Source: Ravibacter sp037191015
GTDB taxonomy: Bacteria; Bacteroidota; Bacteroidia; Cytophagales; Spirosomataceae
Length of the DNA: 64,000 bases
Direction of reading: 5' to 3'
NCBI GenBank assembly: GCA_037191015.1
Contig: JBBCKD010000027.1
Location: 248,001-312,000, forward strand
Shown here piece by piece: positions 37,001-44,968 of the stretch. The notes below the pieces were generated by a model. That model ran no database searches and was not told where the DNA came from. It saw nothing but the letters and a program-made list of their open reading frames with translations. Within the stretch, counting starts at the first letter, position 1. Each line of letters opens with the position of its first letter. A program made the position numbers and the translations under genes.

Positions 37001-37091
37001 CCGGTCCGGAAGCTTTCCGCTGAGGTGCAGTACAACCATCGAAAAGGACGGCCATTACGGCGACCCGGTAAAAACGGCGGAGAATTTCCAT
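34014..37091 (-). CDS. PVC-type haem-binding (CxxCH) dehydrogenase with GSDH-like propeller and HEAT-like repeats
   Basis: A 1025-aa exported protein. A short N-terminal signal region ends in LFDGC (lipoprotein-like). Residues about 50-400 form an NHL/GSDH-like propeller (GFEITLFASEPQIGKPMNIE). About 420-860 is helical with HEAT-like repeats. The C-terminal about 130 residues form a cytochrome c domain of the type named from Planctomycetes (GREIFMGNCSACHQIKGAGG, then MVGPQLDGIG). It likely oxidises a sugar or related alcohol and passes electrons to its own haem. It starts 4 bp after the Gfo/Idh/MocA stop and is followed after 29 bp by the FG-GAP gene, so the three form one operon. Substrate cannot be named. 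Confidence 0.85.
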   Translation of the reverse strand: MEILRRFYRVAVMAVLFDGCTAPQRKASGPEGADRYSEHVRSTDFQAPEKQVKGFKLPPGFEITLFASEPQIGKPMNIEFDDRGRLWVTQSTEYPMAATGSMGKDKITILEDLDGDGKADKFTDFKTGLNIPIGIMPMSDGAIAYSIPDVYYFKDRNGDDKADEAVRLLGPFGYNDTHGMVNNFIRGFDGWVHSSHGFSNTSRIAGADGDSLTMFSGNTFRFRTDGSRAEQTTYGRVNPFGFSYDERGYLYSVDCHSKPLYQLIPGAEYPHFGKKPTGIGFGPEMTNYELGSTALAGLVYYTGVHFPPSYRNSFFIGDVVTSRISRNSVSFKGSTPVLKFEEDFLLSDDPWFRPVDIKVGPDGAIYIADFYNRIIGHYEVDLKHPGRDRSSGRIWRISYKGGEKAAWSEKDWSKAPLCELIESLDIPQLNIRMRIADRIFDSFGADAIVPLTNLAANEAKPWQARVQALWLLYRLSHWSGNLTDIGLSANHEEIRIHTLRILSQQQKPDGKLRAGILGLLQDKSPFIQRTAAEVLNNFPSIENLTPLMDLYIRVPEEDSHLRYTVLLAIRNNLAERDVAAKVIRRSWTKEQKGLMANAALDLPDKTMANFVLAYLLEGNIPDLPDPFLEYVASHITPGQADVLSAFMIRDLAPAEPAYLSRLRAIARGLQQSGRSRPPVLAMLAGKAAREVVTMYAGRAPEALHSPGNLHKSQFTAAAEILGQMRIRGMAEPLMSFLSAGNPPEFQQAAADALVKISPVAYTPVFTGLFGDPATGSAYKEKLVTGIAANPTPQNLAALRRQLPGSPRSLQVAILSALSTAPGGMELVVDAMENNEAPLDLLQAGRLKTILSDYLKNSENTRLQRLLAVSETAAKDLDDLLVQREERARNYKGNPGKGREIFMGNCSACHQIKGAGGMVGPQLDGIGNWGIKALTEKILSPNRNITEAFKTYQINLKSGEQKLGLYRRAEGAILVFADHAGQEFSVPHDNIDDYFTVNMTIMPDQFRYTIPENDFYELLGYLSTVR

Positions 37092-37095
37092 ACGT

Positions 37096-38466
37096 TTATA
37101 CCTTGAGCGGATCAGGATGCACCCAAGGCTGGCGGTAGGCCCGGGTCAGCAATTTTGTAGCCTCGGGGTCATTTTTAACTGTCCTCGTAGCCGGATCGTA
37201 AGCCAGGGGCCTTCCCAGCTGCATGGAAAGATTGGCGAGTATGCACGACGCCGTGGAAATATGCCCTTCCTCGATGTCCGCCACGGGCCGGGAGCCTTTT
37301 TCGATGGCGTTCAGGAAGTCGATCATATGCAACCGGGTAGCCGGCGCGGCGTTGAGCTCTATCCGCTCTTCCGTAAGGTCTTCCGGGTATTTCTCCCTTT
37401 CGTAAACCACATCCTTGTGTATCCTGGTCCCGTCTTTGCCCTGCGGTATGAAATCACAGGCCATGGTACTTCCCCAGAGCGTACCCTTATCGCCGTAAAG
37501 GGTAAATGACCACGGGTAATCGGGATTGGCCGGCGTACCCCATGTACGGTGCTGCCATACACAATTCAGCTCATCATATTCGAACACTGCGGTCTGGGTA
37601 TCCGATATATTGGATTTCCCTTCCTTCTGCACATAAATCCCGCCGACAGAGCTGATGCTCTTAGGCCAGCGCAGCCCGAGCATCCACCTGACCGTATCAA
37701 ACATGTGGACGCACATATCGCCGGTTATCCCGTTCCCGTATTCCATAAAAGTCCGCCACCACCTGATATGCGGAAGACCGTCGTAAGGACGCAGCGGCGC
37801 GGGCCCGGTCCACATTTCATAATCGAGATAGTCGGGCACCGGCTCGAGGGGCGGATTCCCGTTTGCCCTCATATGGTAATAGCAGCACATTTCCACATGG
37901 GAGATCTTACCCAACAGGCCCGCATCTACTATATTCTTTTTCGCATCGATAAGATGGGGCGTGCTTTTCCGCTGGGTGCCTACCTGGACTACCTTTTTAT
38001 ATTTCCTCGCGGCTGCTACCATCGCTTCGCCTTCCATCACGTCGACGCTTATCGGCTTCTGCACATATACGTTGGCGCCCGCCTTCACGGCATCGATCGC
38101 CTGCAGGGCATGCCAGTGGTCGGGGCTTCCTATGACAACGATATCCAGCTTATGTTCGGCCAGGAGCTTGCGGTAGTCGGTGTATAGCTGAGGCATCTTC
38201 CGGGATTTCTGCCTTTCGCTGACCAGCTTCGCCGCCGCATTGAGAATGTTCTTATCGACATCGCATATGGCCACCACTTCCACATCCGCCACCTGTATCA
38301 GCCTGAAAAGGTCACTTTTACCATACCAGCCGCTTCCGATCAACGCCACCCTGTAAGACTTCGACGGGTTGGCCAGGTTCATGGCTCCTGCCCCGAAAGA
38401 CGCCAGCGCGAGCGAAGCTGTAGCTCCCTGTAAAAATTTCCTGCGGTTGATATAAAACGTATTCAT
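37096..38466 (-). CDS. exported Gfo/Idh/MocA-family oxidoreductase (Tat signal)
   Basis: A 456-aa protein. The N-terminus has a twin-arginine signal (NRRKFLQGATASLALASFGAG), so it folds in the cytoplasm with its cofactor before export. A Rossmann fold follows (VALIGSGWYGKSDLFRLIQV), then the family's catalytic-region motif VYVQKPISVDVMEGEAMV, in which Lys of the EKP-type motif is kept, and a C-terminal alpha/beta substrate domain. The family carries out NAD(P)-dependent oxidation of sugars or related compounds. It is first in an operon with the PVC-type cytochrome c protein and the FG-GAP protein, pointing to periplasmic sugar oxidation. Confidence 0.87.
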   Translation of the reverse strand: MNTFYINRRKFLQGATASLALASFGAGAMNLANPSKSYRVALIGSGWYGKSDLFRLIQVADVEVVAICDVDKNILNAAAKLVSERQKSRKMPQLYTDYRKLLAEHKLDIVVIGSPDHWHALQAIDAVKAGANVYVQKPISVDVMEGEAMVAAARKYKKVVQVGTQRKSTPHLIDAKKNIVDAGLLGKISHVEMCCYYHMRANGNPPLEPVPDYLDYEMWTGPAPLRPYDGLPHIRWWRTFMEYGNGITGDMCVHMFDTVRWMLGLRWPKSISSVGGIYVQKEGKSNISDTQTAVFEYDELNCVWQHRTWGTPANPDYPWSFTLYGDKGTLWGSTMACDFIPQGKDGTRIHKDVVYEREKYPEDLTEERIELNAAPATRLHMIDFLNAIEKGSRPVADIEEGHISTASCILANLSMQLGRPLAYDPATRTVKNDPEATKLLTRAYRQPWVHPDPLKV

Positions 38467-38476
38467 GATTAGCTGA

Positions 38477-38561
38477 TGTGATAATGTGATAATTAGCAGA
38501 TATGATGATTACATTTAAAAATTACTTCATCGCTACATCTACTCATTCTCACATTATCACA
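38477..38561. repeat. imperfect inverted repeat between CorA and the Gfo/Idh/MocA operon
   Basis: Arm TGTGATAATGTGATAAT (38477-38493) and its reverse complement (38545-38561) match at 16 of 17 positions with a 51-nt spacer. The left arm holds a GTGATAAT tandem. It fills the gap between two same-strand genes and resembles the short intergenic palindromic elements frequent in Bacteroidota. It may end corA transcription or act as a regulator site. Confidence 0.55.
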
Positions 38562-38584
38562 TTATCTAATTGCCTCATCATCAC

Positions 38585-39697
38585 TCACGTCCATTTTCTC
38601 CATTTAAAATATCCGTACAACGCCAGCGCAATGAAAAGCATGAATCCCCAGGTGATGTAATACCCGTTGGGAAGGTGCAGCTCGGGCATATTGTCGAAAT
38701 TCATGCCATAAACCCCGACAATGAAGGTCAGCGGCATGAAGATCGCAGAAAATACGGTCAGCGTCTTCATCACCTGGTTCATCTTGTAGCTCATAGACGA
38801 CAGGTGCAGGTCGACGAGGCTGGCGAGCAGATCGCGGTAGATCTCTATCGTTTCCACCGTTTGGATGACGTGGTCGTACAAGTCCCTGAAATACGGAACA
38901 ACATTAGGCGCCACAAAGCCGTTCTCGGCTCTCAGGATCTCGGATATCATCTCCCTGAGCGGAAGGACACACCGCCTCATCACGGTAAGGTCCTGCTTGA
39001 GCCCGTACAGGTCGCCGAGCTTGTAGTTGGCGCTTCCCTTCATGATCTCGTCTTCTACGAGGTCGAGCCTTTCCTCCACCTTTTCAAGGACGATAAAATA
39101 ATTGTCCACCACAATATCGATAAGCGAAAACAGGAGGTAATCCACACCGTTGGAACGGGTCTTCCCTACGGAGGTTTTAAGCCTTTTTTCAACTTCCGAA
39201 AAGGCGTCGTCGCTGACCTCTTCCTGGAAGGAAAGCATCAGGCCCGGCTTTACGACAAAACAGATATGCTCCGTTTCCATGCCTGTTTCAACGCCGACGT
39301 TCTTTAATTCTTTGCTTTGCTCAGGTCTCTTATAGCTCAGCGCTTTCAGGACCACGAACAGGGTGTCGTCATCCAGCCATTCTATTTTGGGTTTTTGGGT
39401 GGTGTTGAGTATGTCTTCGAGCACAAGGGTATGGATATGAAACCTGCTGCCCAGGTGCGCGATAATGGCCGCGTTATGGATCCCGTTTATGTTGTACCAG
39501 GTCATAACCTCGCCCGGCACATCACGCGGCGGCTCTTCCATTTCCCGGCCGTCGGTAATACGCTCTTCGGAGAAGGACGCTTTGCTATACCTGATCCTTG
39601 TTATTTCGGTGTTGAGGTCTATCTCCGGTCCGACGTAGGTCAGTGTACCGGGTGAGGTGAGCAGATTCCGGTTTTTACCATGTTTCCTTCTGGCCAT
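38585..39697 (-). CDS. corA: CorA-family magnesium/divalent cation transporter
   Basis: A 370-aa protein with the CorA architecture: a large cytoplasmic N-terminal domain (about 1-305) and two C-terminal membrane helices (about 310-330 and 340-362). The signature YGMN follows helix 1 (Gly331, Met332, Asn333), and the acidic loop NMPELHLP lies between the helices. The last residues are basic (FKWRKW), as is usual. It forms pentameric Mg2+ channels in the inner membrane. It stands alone between the copper-oxidase gene (166-bp gap) and an inverted repeat. Transport of Co2+ or Ni2+ as well is typical for the family but not visible from sequence. Confidence 0.93.
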   Translation of the reverse strand: MARRKHGKNRNLLTSPGTLTYVGPEIDLNTEITRIRYSKASFSEERITDGREMEEPPRDVPGEVMTWYNINGIHNAAIIAHLGSRFHIHTLVLEDILNTTQKPKIEWLDDDTLFVVLKALSYKRPEQSKELKNVGVETGMETEHICFVVKPGLMLSFQEEVSDDAFSEVEKRLKTSVGKTRSNGVDYLLFSLIDIVVDNYFIVLEKVEERLDLVEDEIMKGSANYKLGDLYGLKQDLTVMRRCVLPLREMISEILRAENGFVAPNVVPYFRDLYDHVIQTVETIEIYRDLLASLVDLHLSSMSYKMNQVMKTLTVFSAIFMPLTFIVGVYGMNFDNMPELHLPNGYYITWGFMLFIALALYGYFKWRKWT

Positions 39698-39799
39698 AGC
39701 TCTGGTGTTATGTTTTCCGGCTCAATTTACTCTTTCTTTCCGGATCACATCATTTTCACACGCGGCGTTAGGTAAAATCATACTCCATCACACACGGGG

Positions 39800-39836
39800 A
39801 TATGCCCCGGCGCTGACAAACGGCCCTGGGGCATAT
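39800..39836 (-). terminator. hairpin after the multicopper oxidase gene
   Basis: ATATGCCCC (39800-39808) and GGGGCATAT (39828-39836) are exact inverted copies around a 19-nt loop, starting 28 bp beyond the multicopper oxidase stop at 39864. No T tract follows on the minus strand, so this is a possible terminator at most. Confidence 0.35.
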
Positions 39837-39863
39837 TCTGTATTTATAAATCACGTCAGCATC

Positions 39864-42125
39864 TCAATAGGTAAGCGACACCCCGATCCCAAATCCCATA
39901 TCGCTGTCGTAGTGCGCCCGCGCGCCGATGTTCCTGGTAATGATATACTTCAGGCCCGCCATATACTCCTTATCGCTGTTGACCATAAAACCGCCCCTCA
40001 GTCTTTTAGATAGCGGGATATCCTCTCTCCTGAGCTGGAGACGCAGTGAGCCGTCATGATAGACTTCAGCCTGGAAATCAATAAGCATAGGCAGTGTATA
40101 CACAAACCCGGCGCTGAATAACCTCCTGGAATCTTTCCCGTTTCTCTGCCCGAACAGGTTCTGCTCATGTTTATCCGGTCCTGTCTTCCTGTACCGCCAG
40201 TCGAAACCTATAAACGGCATAAACCACTGCATTCTCCCGAGGTATCTCCCCAGATGTGTTTCGACTTCGTAACCATGCATCCGGTGATACCCCAATCGCC
40301 ATTCAGTATTCAATTTCCACCGGGCATTCTGCACCATGGCCATTCCGTCGTTACCATTAGACGCGAAATCATTTTCTATCATAAAGTGAGGCATATTGCT
40401 CTCATGCTGAAGCATCATGTAGGCTTTATGCCTGTCGGGCAGCAGGGGGTTCTCATAGTCGCCGACTGCAAATACCCGGTTCATACCCGACATCATGTGG
40501 TAAAGAATATGGCAATGGAAGAACCAGTCTCCTTCCGTATCTGCCAGAAACTCTATTGTATCGGTCTCCATCGGCATAATATCGATGACATTCTTTAGCG
40601 GGGCATGATCACCATGACCGTTGAGCACCCTGAAATCGAAGCCGTGCAAATGCATCGGGTGCCGCATCATTGAATTATTGTAGAGTATGATGCGCAGTAT
40701 TTCTCCTTTCCCGACCGGTATCTTGTCTGTTTCGGCCAGCACCCGGTTATCCATGCTCCACACATAGCGGTTCATATTCCCGGTGAGGGTAAATTTCAGC
40801 TCCCTGACGGGCGCGTCTGAAGGCAATGCGGTGTTATACGGCGATTTCAGCATGGCATAGTTCAGCGTAACGATACCGGCCGGCTTATCGCTATGATGGC
40901 CATGTCCTGATCCGTTTTCCGGTTCCATGTGATGCATTTCGTGTTCCCGGTGCGTCGCACCTCCCGTCAGCTCGGGATACATCACGGCATTCATATCCAT
41001 TTGGTTTAGCGACATATCCATTCCCATATCATCCAGGTCGCCGTTCATCTTCATCATATCGTTCATCATCTTCATGCCTTCGAAATACCCGAGCCGCGGT
41101 AATGGCGCTATCGTTTGTTTTTGTCCTTCGCCGATAAAAATGCTGGCAGAATTGGTACGGTCTTCGGTAGTAGCCATCAGCTCGAACGATTTGCCGTTTT
41201 CAGGGATGCTGACAACGATGTCGTAAGTTTCCGAAACCGCTATGATCAACCGGTCTACTTCCACAGGCTCCACATCGTTGCCATCGTTAGCTACTACCGT
41301 GATTTTGCCCCCGGCATAGCGCAGCCAGAAATAAGACGACGCCCCGCCGTTTGAAATACGGAGGCGTACCTTATCGCCTGCTTTCAAAGGTTTTCCGCCC
41401 GCGCTTTTCAAAGTTGCTTCGGCGCTGCCGTTTACCAGGATCCTGTCGTAATAAACATCGCTCACATCCATCGCCAGCATCCGCTTCCATTCATTAACGA
41501 TCTTGGTTTTGAAGTATCCCTCCTTTATGGCTTCCGCATAGCTCTGCACAGCTCCCTTCCTGATTGCCGACCAGTCGTTTGCATTATGCAGCATACGGTG
41601 CACATTGTCGGGATCGAGGTTTGTCCACTCGCTCAACATAACCGCTTCGGTGGGCAGGTCATCGATACCCTTCCTGAAGGTCTTGTCACCGGGCTTCTTT
41701 TGCATGATAAAGCTTCCGTACATCCCGATCTGCTCCTGCATGCCCGAATGGGAATGATACCAGTGCGTACCATGCTGTTTTACCGGGAAGCGGTAGATAT
41801 AGGTAGCGCCCGGCTCAATGGGTTTCTGGGTAAGAAAGGGAACACCGTCTTCCCTATTGGGCAAAAACACGCCGTGCCAGTGAAGCGATGTACCCTCCTT
41901 TAACAGGTTGTGCACAACAATTTCTGCGGTATCGCCTTCGGTAAAAGTCAGCGTAGGCATAGGAATTTGCCCGTTGACGGCGATGGCTCGCCTGGGTTTC
42001 CCGGCGTAGGTTACAAGCGTATCTTTCACATACAGCTCGTAGCGCACTACTTCCTGTGCAAGGCTTTTATGAAAACCCAGCAATATCAGGAAAGGCAGTA
42101 TCTTATTCGGGAAAGCACTTTTCAT
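39864..42125 (-). CDS. copper-resistance multicopper oxidase with C-terminal CopB-like outer-membrane region
   Basis: A 753-aa protein (ATG 42125, chosen because the signal peptide ending SLAQ follows directly). All four copper motifs are present: LHWHGVFLP, HWYHSHSGM, HPMHLHGFDF and FFHCHILYHMMSGM. A Met/His-rich insert near residues 375-440 (MKMMNDMMKMN, HEMHHMEPENG, HGHHSD) should bind Cu(I), as in CopA. The C-terminal about 175 residues do not belong to the oxidase: they read as amphipathic strands with alternating aromatics (WRLGYHRMHGYEVETHLGRY), resembling CopB-type barrel proteins, and end in aromatic VSLTY. Exported copper detoxification is the likely role. A CopA-CopB-like fusion is the notable feature. 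Confidence 0.85.
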   Translation of the reverse strand: MKSAFPNKILPFLILLGFHKSLAQEVVRYELYVKDTLVTYAGKPRRAIAVNGQIPMPTLTFTEGDTAEIVVHNLLKEGTSLHWHGVFLPNREDGVPFLTQKPIEPGATYIYRFPVKQHGTHWYHSHSGMQEQIGMYGSFIMQKKPGDKTFRKGIDDLPTEAVMLSEWTNLDPDNVHRMLHNANDWSAIRKGAVQSYAEAIKEGYFKTKIVNEWKRMLAMDVSDVYYDRILVNGSAEATLKSAGGKPLKAGDKVRLRISNGGASSYFWLRYAGGKITVVANDGNDVEPVEVDRLIIAVSETYDIVVSIPENGKSFELMATTEDRTNSASIFIGEGQKQTIAPLPRLGYFEGMKMMNDMMKMNGDLDDMGMDMSLNQMDMNAVMYPELTGGATHREHEMHHMEPENGSGHGHHSDKPAGIVTLNYAMLKSPYNTALPSDAPVRELKFTLTGNMNRYVWSMDNRVLAETDKIPVGKGEILRIILYNNSMMRHPMHLHGFDFRVLNGHGDHAPLKNVIDIMPMETDTIEFLADTEGDWFFHCHILYHMMSGMNRVFAVGDYENPLLPDRHKAYMMLQHESNMPHFMIENDFASNGNDGMAMVQNARWKLNTEWRLGYHRMHGYEVETHLGRYLGRMQWFMPFIGFDWRYRKTGPDKHEQNLFGQRNGKDSRRLFSAGFVYTLPMLIDFQAEVYHDGSLRLQLRREDIPLSKRLRGGFMVNSDKEYMAGLKYIITRNIGARAHYDSDMGFGIGVSLTY

Positions 42126-42365
42126 AGTAACATCATTTATCCGGTTCGCATCCACCCGTTCCGACAGACGCCTGTCATACAAAGTTGGCAACAAAACCAG
42201 GAAGACGCTTTGCGTAATTCAGCTATTCATTTACAGGATTTATGTCAACCCCGGCATCAATTGCTCCGCGCTTCAACCCGGGAACAACATTTTGTTTTTG
42301 GGTTTCAAAAGCCCTATATTTTGGTGCGCCTTACTAGTCAACGGCGTCGCAGATCACCTTCATAT

Positions 42366-43322
42366 ATGGACAGAGAGGATATTCACATTATCGCCGGAAA
42401 CAGCGACTGGCCTGCAAAAGGTATCGAAGCAGCCTTAAAAGACAAAGTATACCCGGATGCGCGCGACTGGCTGAAGTTCATCAAATGGAGCTTCCTGGCC
42501 CTGGGGATAACCCTTACCCTGTCAGGTATCGTCTTCTTCTTCGCCTATAACTGGGATTACCTTCACAAGTTTTCAAAGATGGGCCTGATAGGCGCCGCAC
42601 TGGTTTTCCTGGTAGCGCCGACAGTCATGCCCCGTCTGAACCGCCACACCAGGAATGCAACCCTTACGGCCGCTTCGGTAATGGCCGGTGTTTTATTTGC
42701 CGTCTTCGGACAAATCTACCAGACCGGCGCTAACGCATTTGATTTTTTCCTGGCCTGGGCTCTTTTTACTGCCGTATGGGTAGCGGTATCCCGTTTCCCC
42801 ATACTCTGGCTTTTGTATTTCATCCTGCTGAATACCACCTGGTTCCTTTACGTCGAACAAGTCGCTCCGGAGCGTATGTCGGGCTATGGCCTGGTCATAG
42901 CGACAGCTGCGAATTTCTGCTTCCTCGTAGCCGTTCACGCCCGGCCGCGCTTTTTTGACAGCTATTTGCAGGGTCCGGGATGGCTCGCCTACTGCATCTC
43001 TGTGGCTTCCGCAGCAATTGCCGTCGTCAGTTTTGGCTATGCTTTATCCGGTCCGGACCGCTGGATCAGGCTGTCTGCAGCTTCCCTCCTTCTTACGGCA
43101 CTTTGCTTCTTTCTTTTCAACAAGGGAATGCAAACCAGGAAGCTGTTTTATATATCTCTTGTCTGCGTGGTATTACTATTCGCAGGCATTCTTCTCGCCG
43201 AGAAGCTTATCGAAGGTAAAAACGCGCTCATCATCGACATCCTTTTTGTAGCGGCAGGCCTGTACGGAATGGTCTCGTATTTATTGAAGTTAAACAAAAG
43301 CTGGAAGAATGATACGAAATGA
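42366..43322 (+). CDS. DUF2157-family membrane protein
   Basis: A 318-aa protein. ATG 42366 is chosen because residues before it in the open frame are not protein-like and it starts with a typical cytoplasmic N-terminus (MDREDIHIIAGNSDWP). The about 40-residue N-terminal domain is followed by eight or more membrane helices (YNWDYLHKFSKMGLIGAALV on). DUF2157 proteins occur with DUF4401 and GDYxxLxY proteins, exactly the order found here, so the three probably form a membrane complex; its function is not known. A TTG plus TATATTTTG near 42296-42322 could be a promoter, but spacing and match are poor. The end overlaps the DUF4401 gene by 14 nt. Confidence 0.83.
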   Translation: MDREDIHIIAGNSDWPAKGIEAALKDKVYPDARDWLKFIKWSFLALGITLTLSGIVFFFAYNWDYLHKFSKMGLIGAALVFLVAPTVMPRLNRHTRNATLTAASVMAGVLFAVFGQIYQTGANAFDFFLAWALFTAVWVAVSRFPILWLLYFILLNTTWFLYVEQVAPERMSGYGLVIATAANFCFLVAVHARPRFFDSYLQGPGWLAYCISVASAAIAVVSFGYALSGPDRWIRLSAASLLLTALCFFLFNKGMQTRKLFYISLVCVVLLFAGILLAEKLIEGKNALIIDILFVAAGLYGMVSYLLKLNKSWKNDTK

Positions 43323-44361
43323 AATCCGCGGCTGGCTCGAAAACCAGGAGTTTCGTTTTAACGGCGACGCCATCCGCCGCGCCTACGATTCCCGCGATAA
43401 GAACCCCGGTCATATTGCCATACGGGTGCTCGTCATACTGGGGACGCTGCTGTCGGCGGTCCTGATTGTTTCCATACTCTTTTCATTCGGGATTTACGAC
43501 TCTGAGATTGCCATGCTTGTTACGGGAATCGCCGGACTTCTGGCAGGCATGTGGATCCATCTGAAGCGGCAAAGCGATGTAACCGATACTATTTCCATCT
43601 CACTCATATTGATGGGCTACGCCAGTATCGCATTTGCATTGGGGGAATGGAAGATTGACACCGGGCTGATCTGCGGAAGCCTTATCGTGATCTCTGTAGC
43701 CTGCTTTATTTTTTCAAAGAATTTCATTCTTCCGTTCTTAAGCGTTGTTTCCGCCTGCATATACCTTTTTATATGGGTGCAAGCAAAATGCCCTCCTGTT
43801 TTTATCCCGTTGCTGTATAGCGCCCTGGCCGTTGCCCTGTTGCCTGTATATCTTTTTGAGGGAAACTTGCTGGACCTTTTGAGAAAAAAGGGCTATCAAT
43901 ATCAGCCTCTGCGACTGGGGCTGCTGGCTTCGGTACTGGCTGGGCTCTATATCTTCTCCCCGTTCTTCCTGAGGGGATTGCAGGAATTCCCTTTCAAACA
44001 CTACCAGCTATACTTTTCGGTCCCGGTATCGCTGATCTGCCTGTCTGCAGTTGCCTGCCTGCTCCGGGAAACACGGTTTGCCCCCGGCTCATGGAAAATT
44101 GCTATTTTCCTGATCATCGTCCTTGTTCTGGGCTTAACGCTGTTTGCCCCGGCCATCGGCTTGTCTCTTTACCTCCTTGTCATCACATTTTACAACGCCC
44201 ATAAAACAGGGACCGTCATCAGCATTGTATCGCTTTGCTTCGCAATCGGGCTGTACTACTACGATCTTCATTTTTCGCTGCTTGTCAAATCGCTGTTGCT
44301 GATGCTGCCGGGACTGGTATTTTTAGCCGGGTATTGGCTGATTACAAGGGCGGAGCGATGA
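43309..44361 (+). CDS. DUF4401-family membrane protein
   Basis: A 350-aa integral membrane protein with about ten hydrophobic helices between residues 35 and 345 and a short cytoplasmic N-terminus. Its start lies 14 nt inside the DUF2157 gene. Family function is unknown. Co-occurrence with DUF2157 and GDYxxLxY partners is a recognised pattern across Bacteroidota and Proteobacteria. The stop is followed by a 46-bp gap to the GDYxxLxY gene, so all three probably share one transcript. Confidence 0.8.
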   Translation: MIRNEIRGWLENQEFRFNGDAIRRAYDSRDKNPGHIAIRVLVILGTLLSAVLIVSILFSFGIYDSEIAMLVTGIAGLLAGMWIHLKRQSDVTDTISISLILMGYASIAFALGEWKIDTGLICGSLIVISVACFIFSKNFILPFLSVVSACIYLFIWVQAKCPPVFIPLLYSALAVALLPVYLFEGNLLDLLRKKGYQYQPLRLGLLASVLAGLYIFSPFFLRGLQEFPFKHYQLYFSVPVSLICLSAVACLLRETRFAPGSWKIAIFLIIVLVLGLTLFAPAIGLSLYLLVITFYNAHKTGTVISIVSLCFAIGLYYYDLHFSLLVKSLLLMLPGLVFLAGYWLITRAER

Positions 44362-44407
44362 GGTGCCGGGTTTAAGTATGAGATGACAGGTATATAAATA
44401 GTAAATT

Positions 44408-44968
44408 ATGTCAAAAGTCAATAAATTCCTGATCGTAGCTAACCTGGCAGCCCTGTTCCTGTATTTCGGGTATACGGTTTGTCAAAAAGAGCGCCTGCTG
44501 GAGGAAGGGACACTCCTCCTGCTTAAGCTTGCCCCGGTAGATCCCCGTTCGCTGATGCAGGGAGACTATATGGAGCTACGCTATGCATTTCCCTCTCCCG
44601 ACGGCGTGCTGCCCGTCCGTGACGATACCCTGCCCAGGAGGGGCTTCTGCGTTGTTGAACCTGATCATGACGGGGTCGCCGCGATTAAACGGTTTCAGGC
44701 TGCGAAAAAACCTCTTTTCCCCGGCGAATACCTTATTGCCTATACCAGGCCGGAATACCGCATCAGGATAGGAGCCGAATCGTTCTTTTTCCAGGAAGGG
44801 ACCGCGTCTTTCTATGAAAAAGCGGAATATGGCGGTTTGAAAGTAGATGATGCCGGCAACAGCCTGCTGATCGGGCTTTTCGACGACCGGAAAAACCGGA
44901 TTGTCCCGGCTATACCGGTGCAACGGGGTCAAGAAGCGCTTCCAGCGGGATCACTCGAATCTGAATGA
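44408..44968 (+). CDS. GDYxxLxY family membrane-anchored protein
   Basis: A 186-aa protein. One N-terminal membrane helix (about 6-25; FLIVANLAALFLYFGYTV) anchors an exported domain. The name-giving motif is GDYMELRYAF at about residues 56-65. The family has an established association with DUF2157/DUF4401 proteins but no known activity. The 3' end overlaps the convergent propeller gene by 18 nt, so transcription of the two may interfere. Confidence 0.88.
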   Translation: MSKVNKFLIVANLAALFLYFGYTVCQKERLLEEGTLLLLKLAPVDPRSLMQGDYMELRYAFPSPDGVLPVRDDTLPRRGFCVVEPDHDGVAAIKRFQAAKKPLFPGEYLIAYTRPEYRIRIGAESFFFQEGTASFYEKAEYGGLKVDDAGNSLLIGLFDDRKNRIVPAIPVQRGQEALPAGSLESE

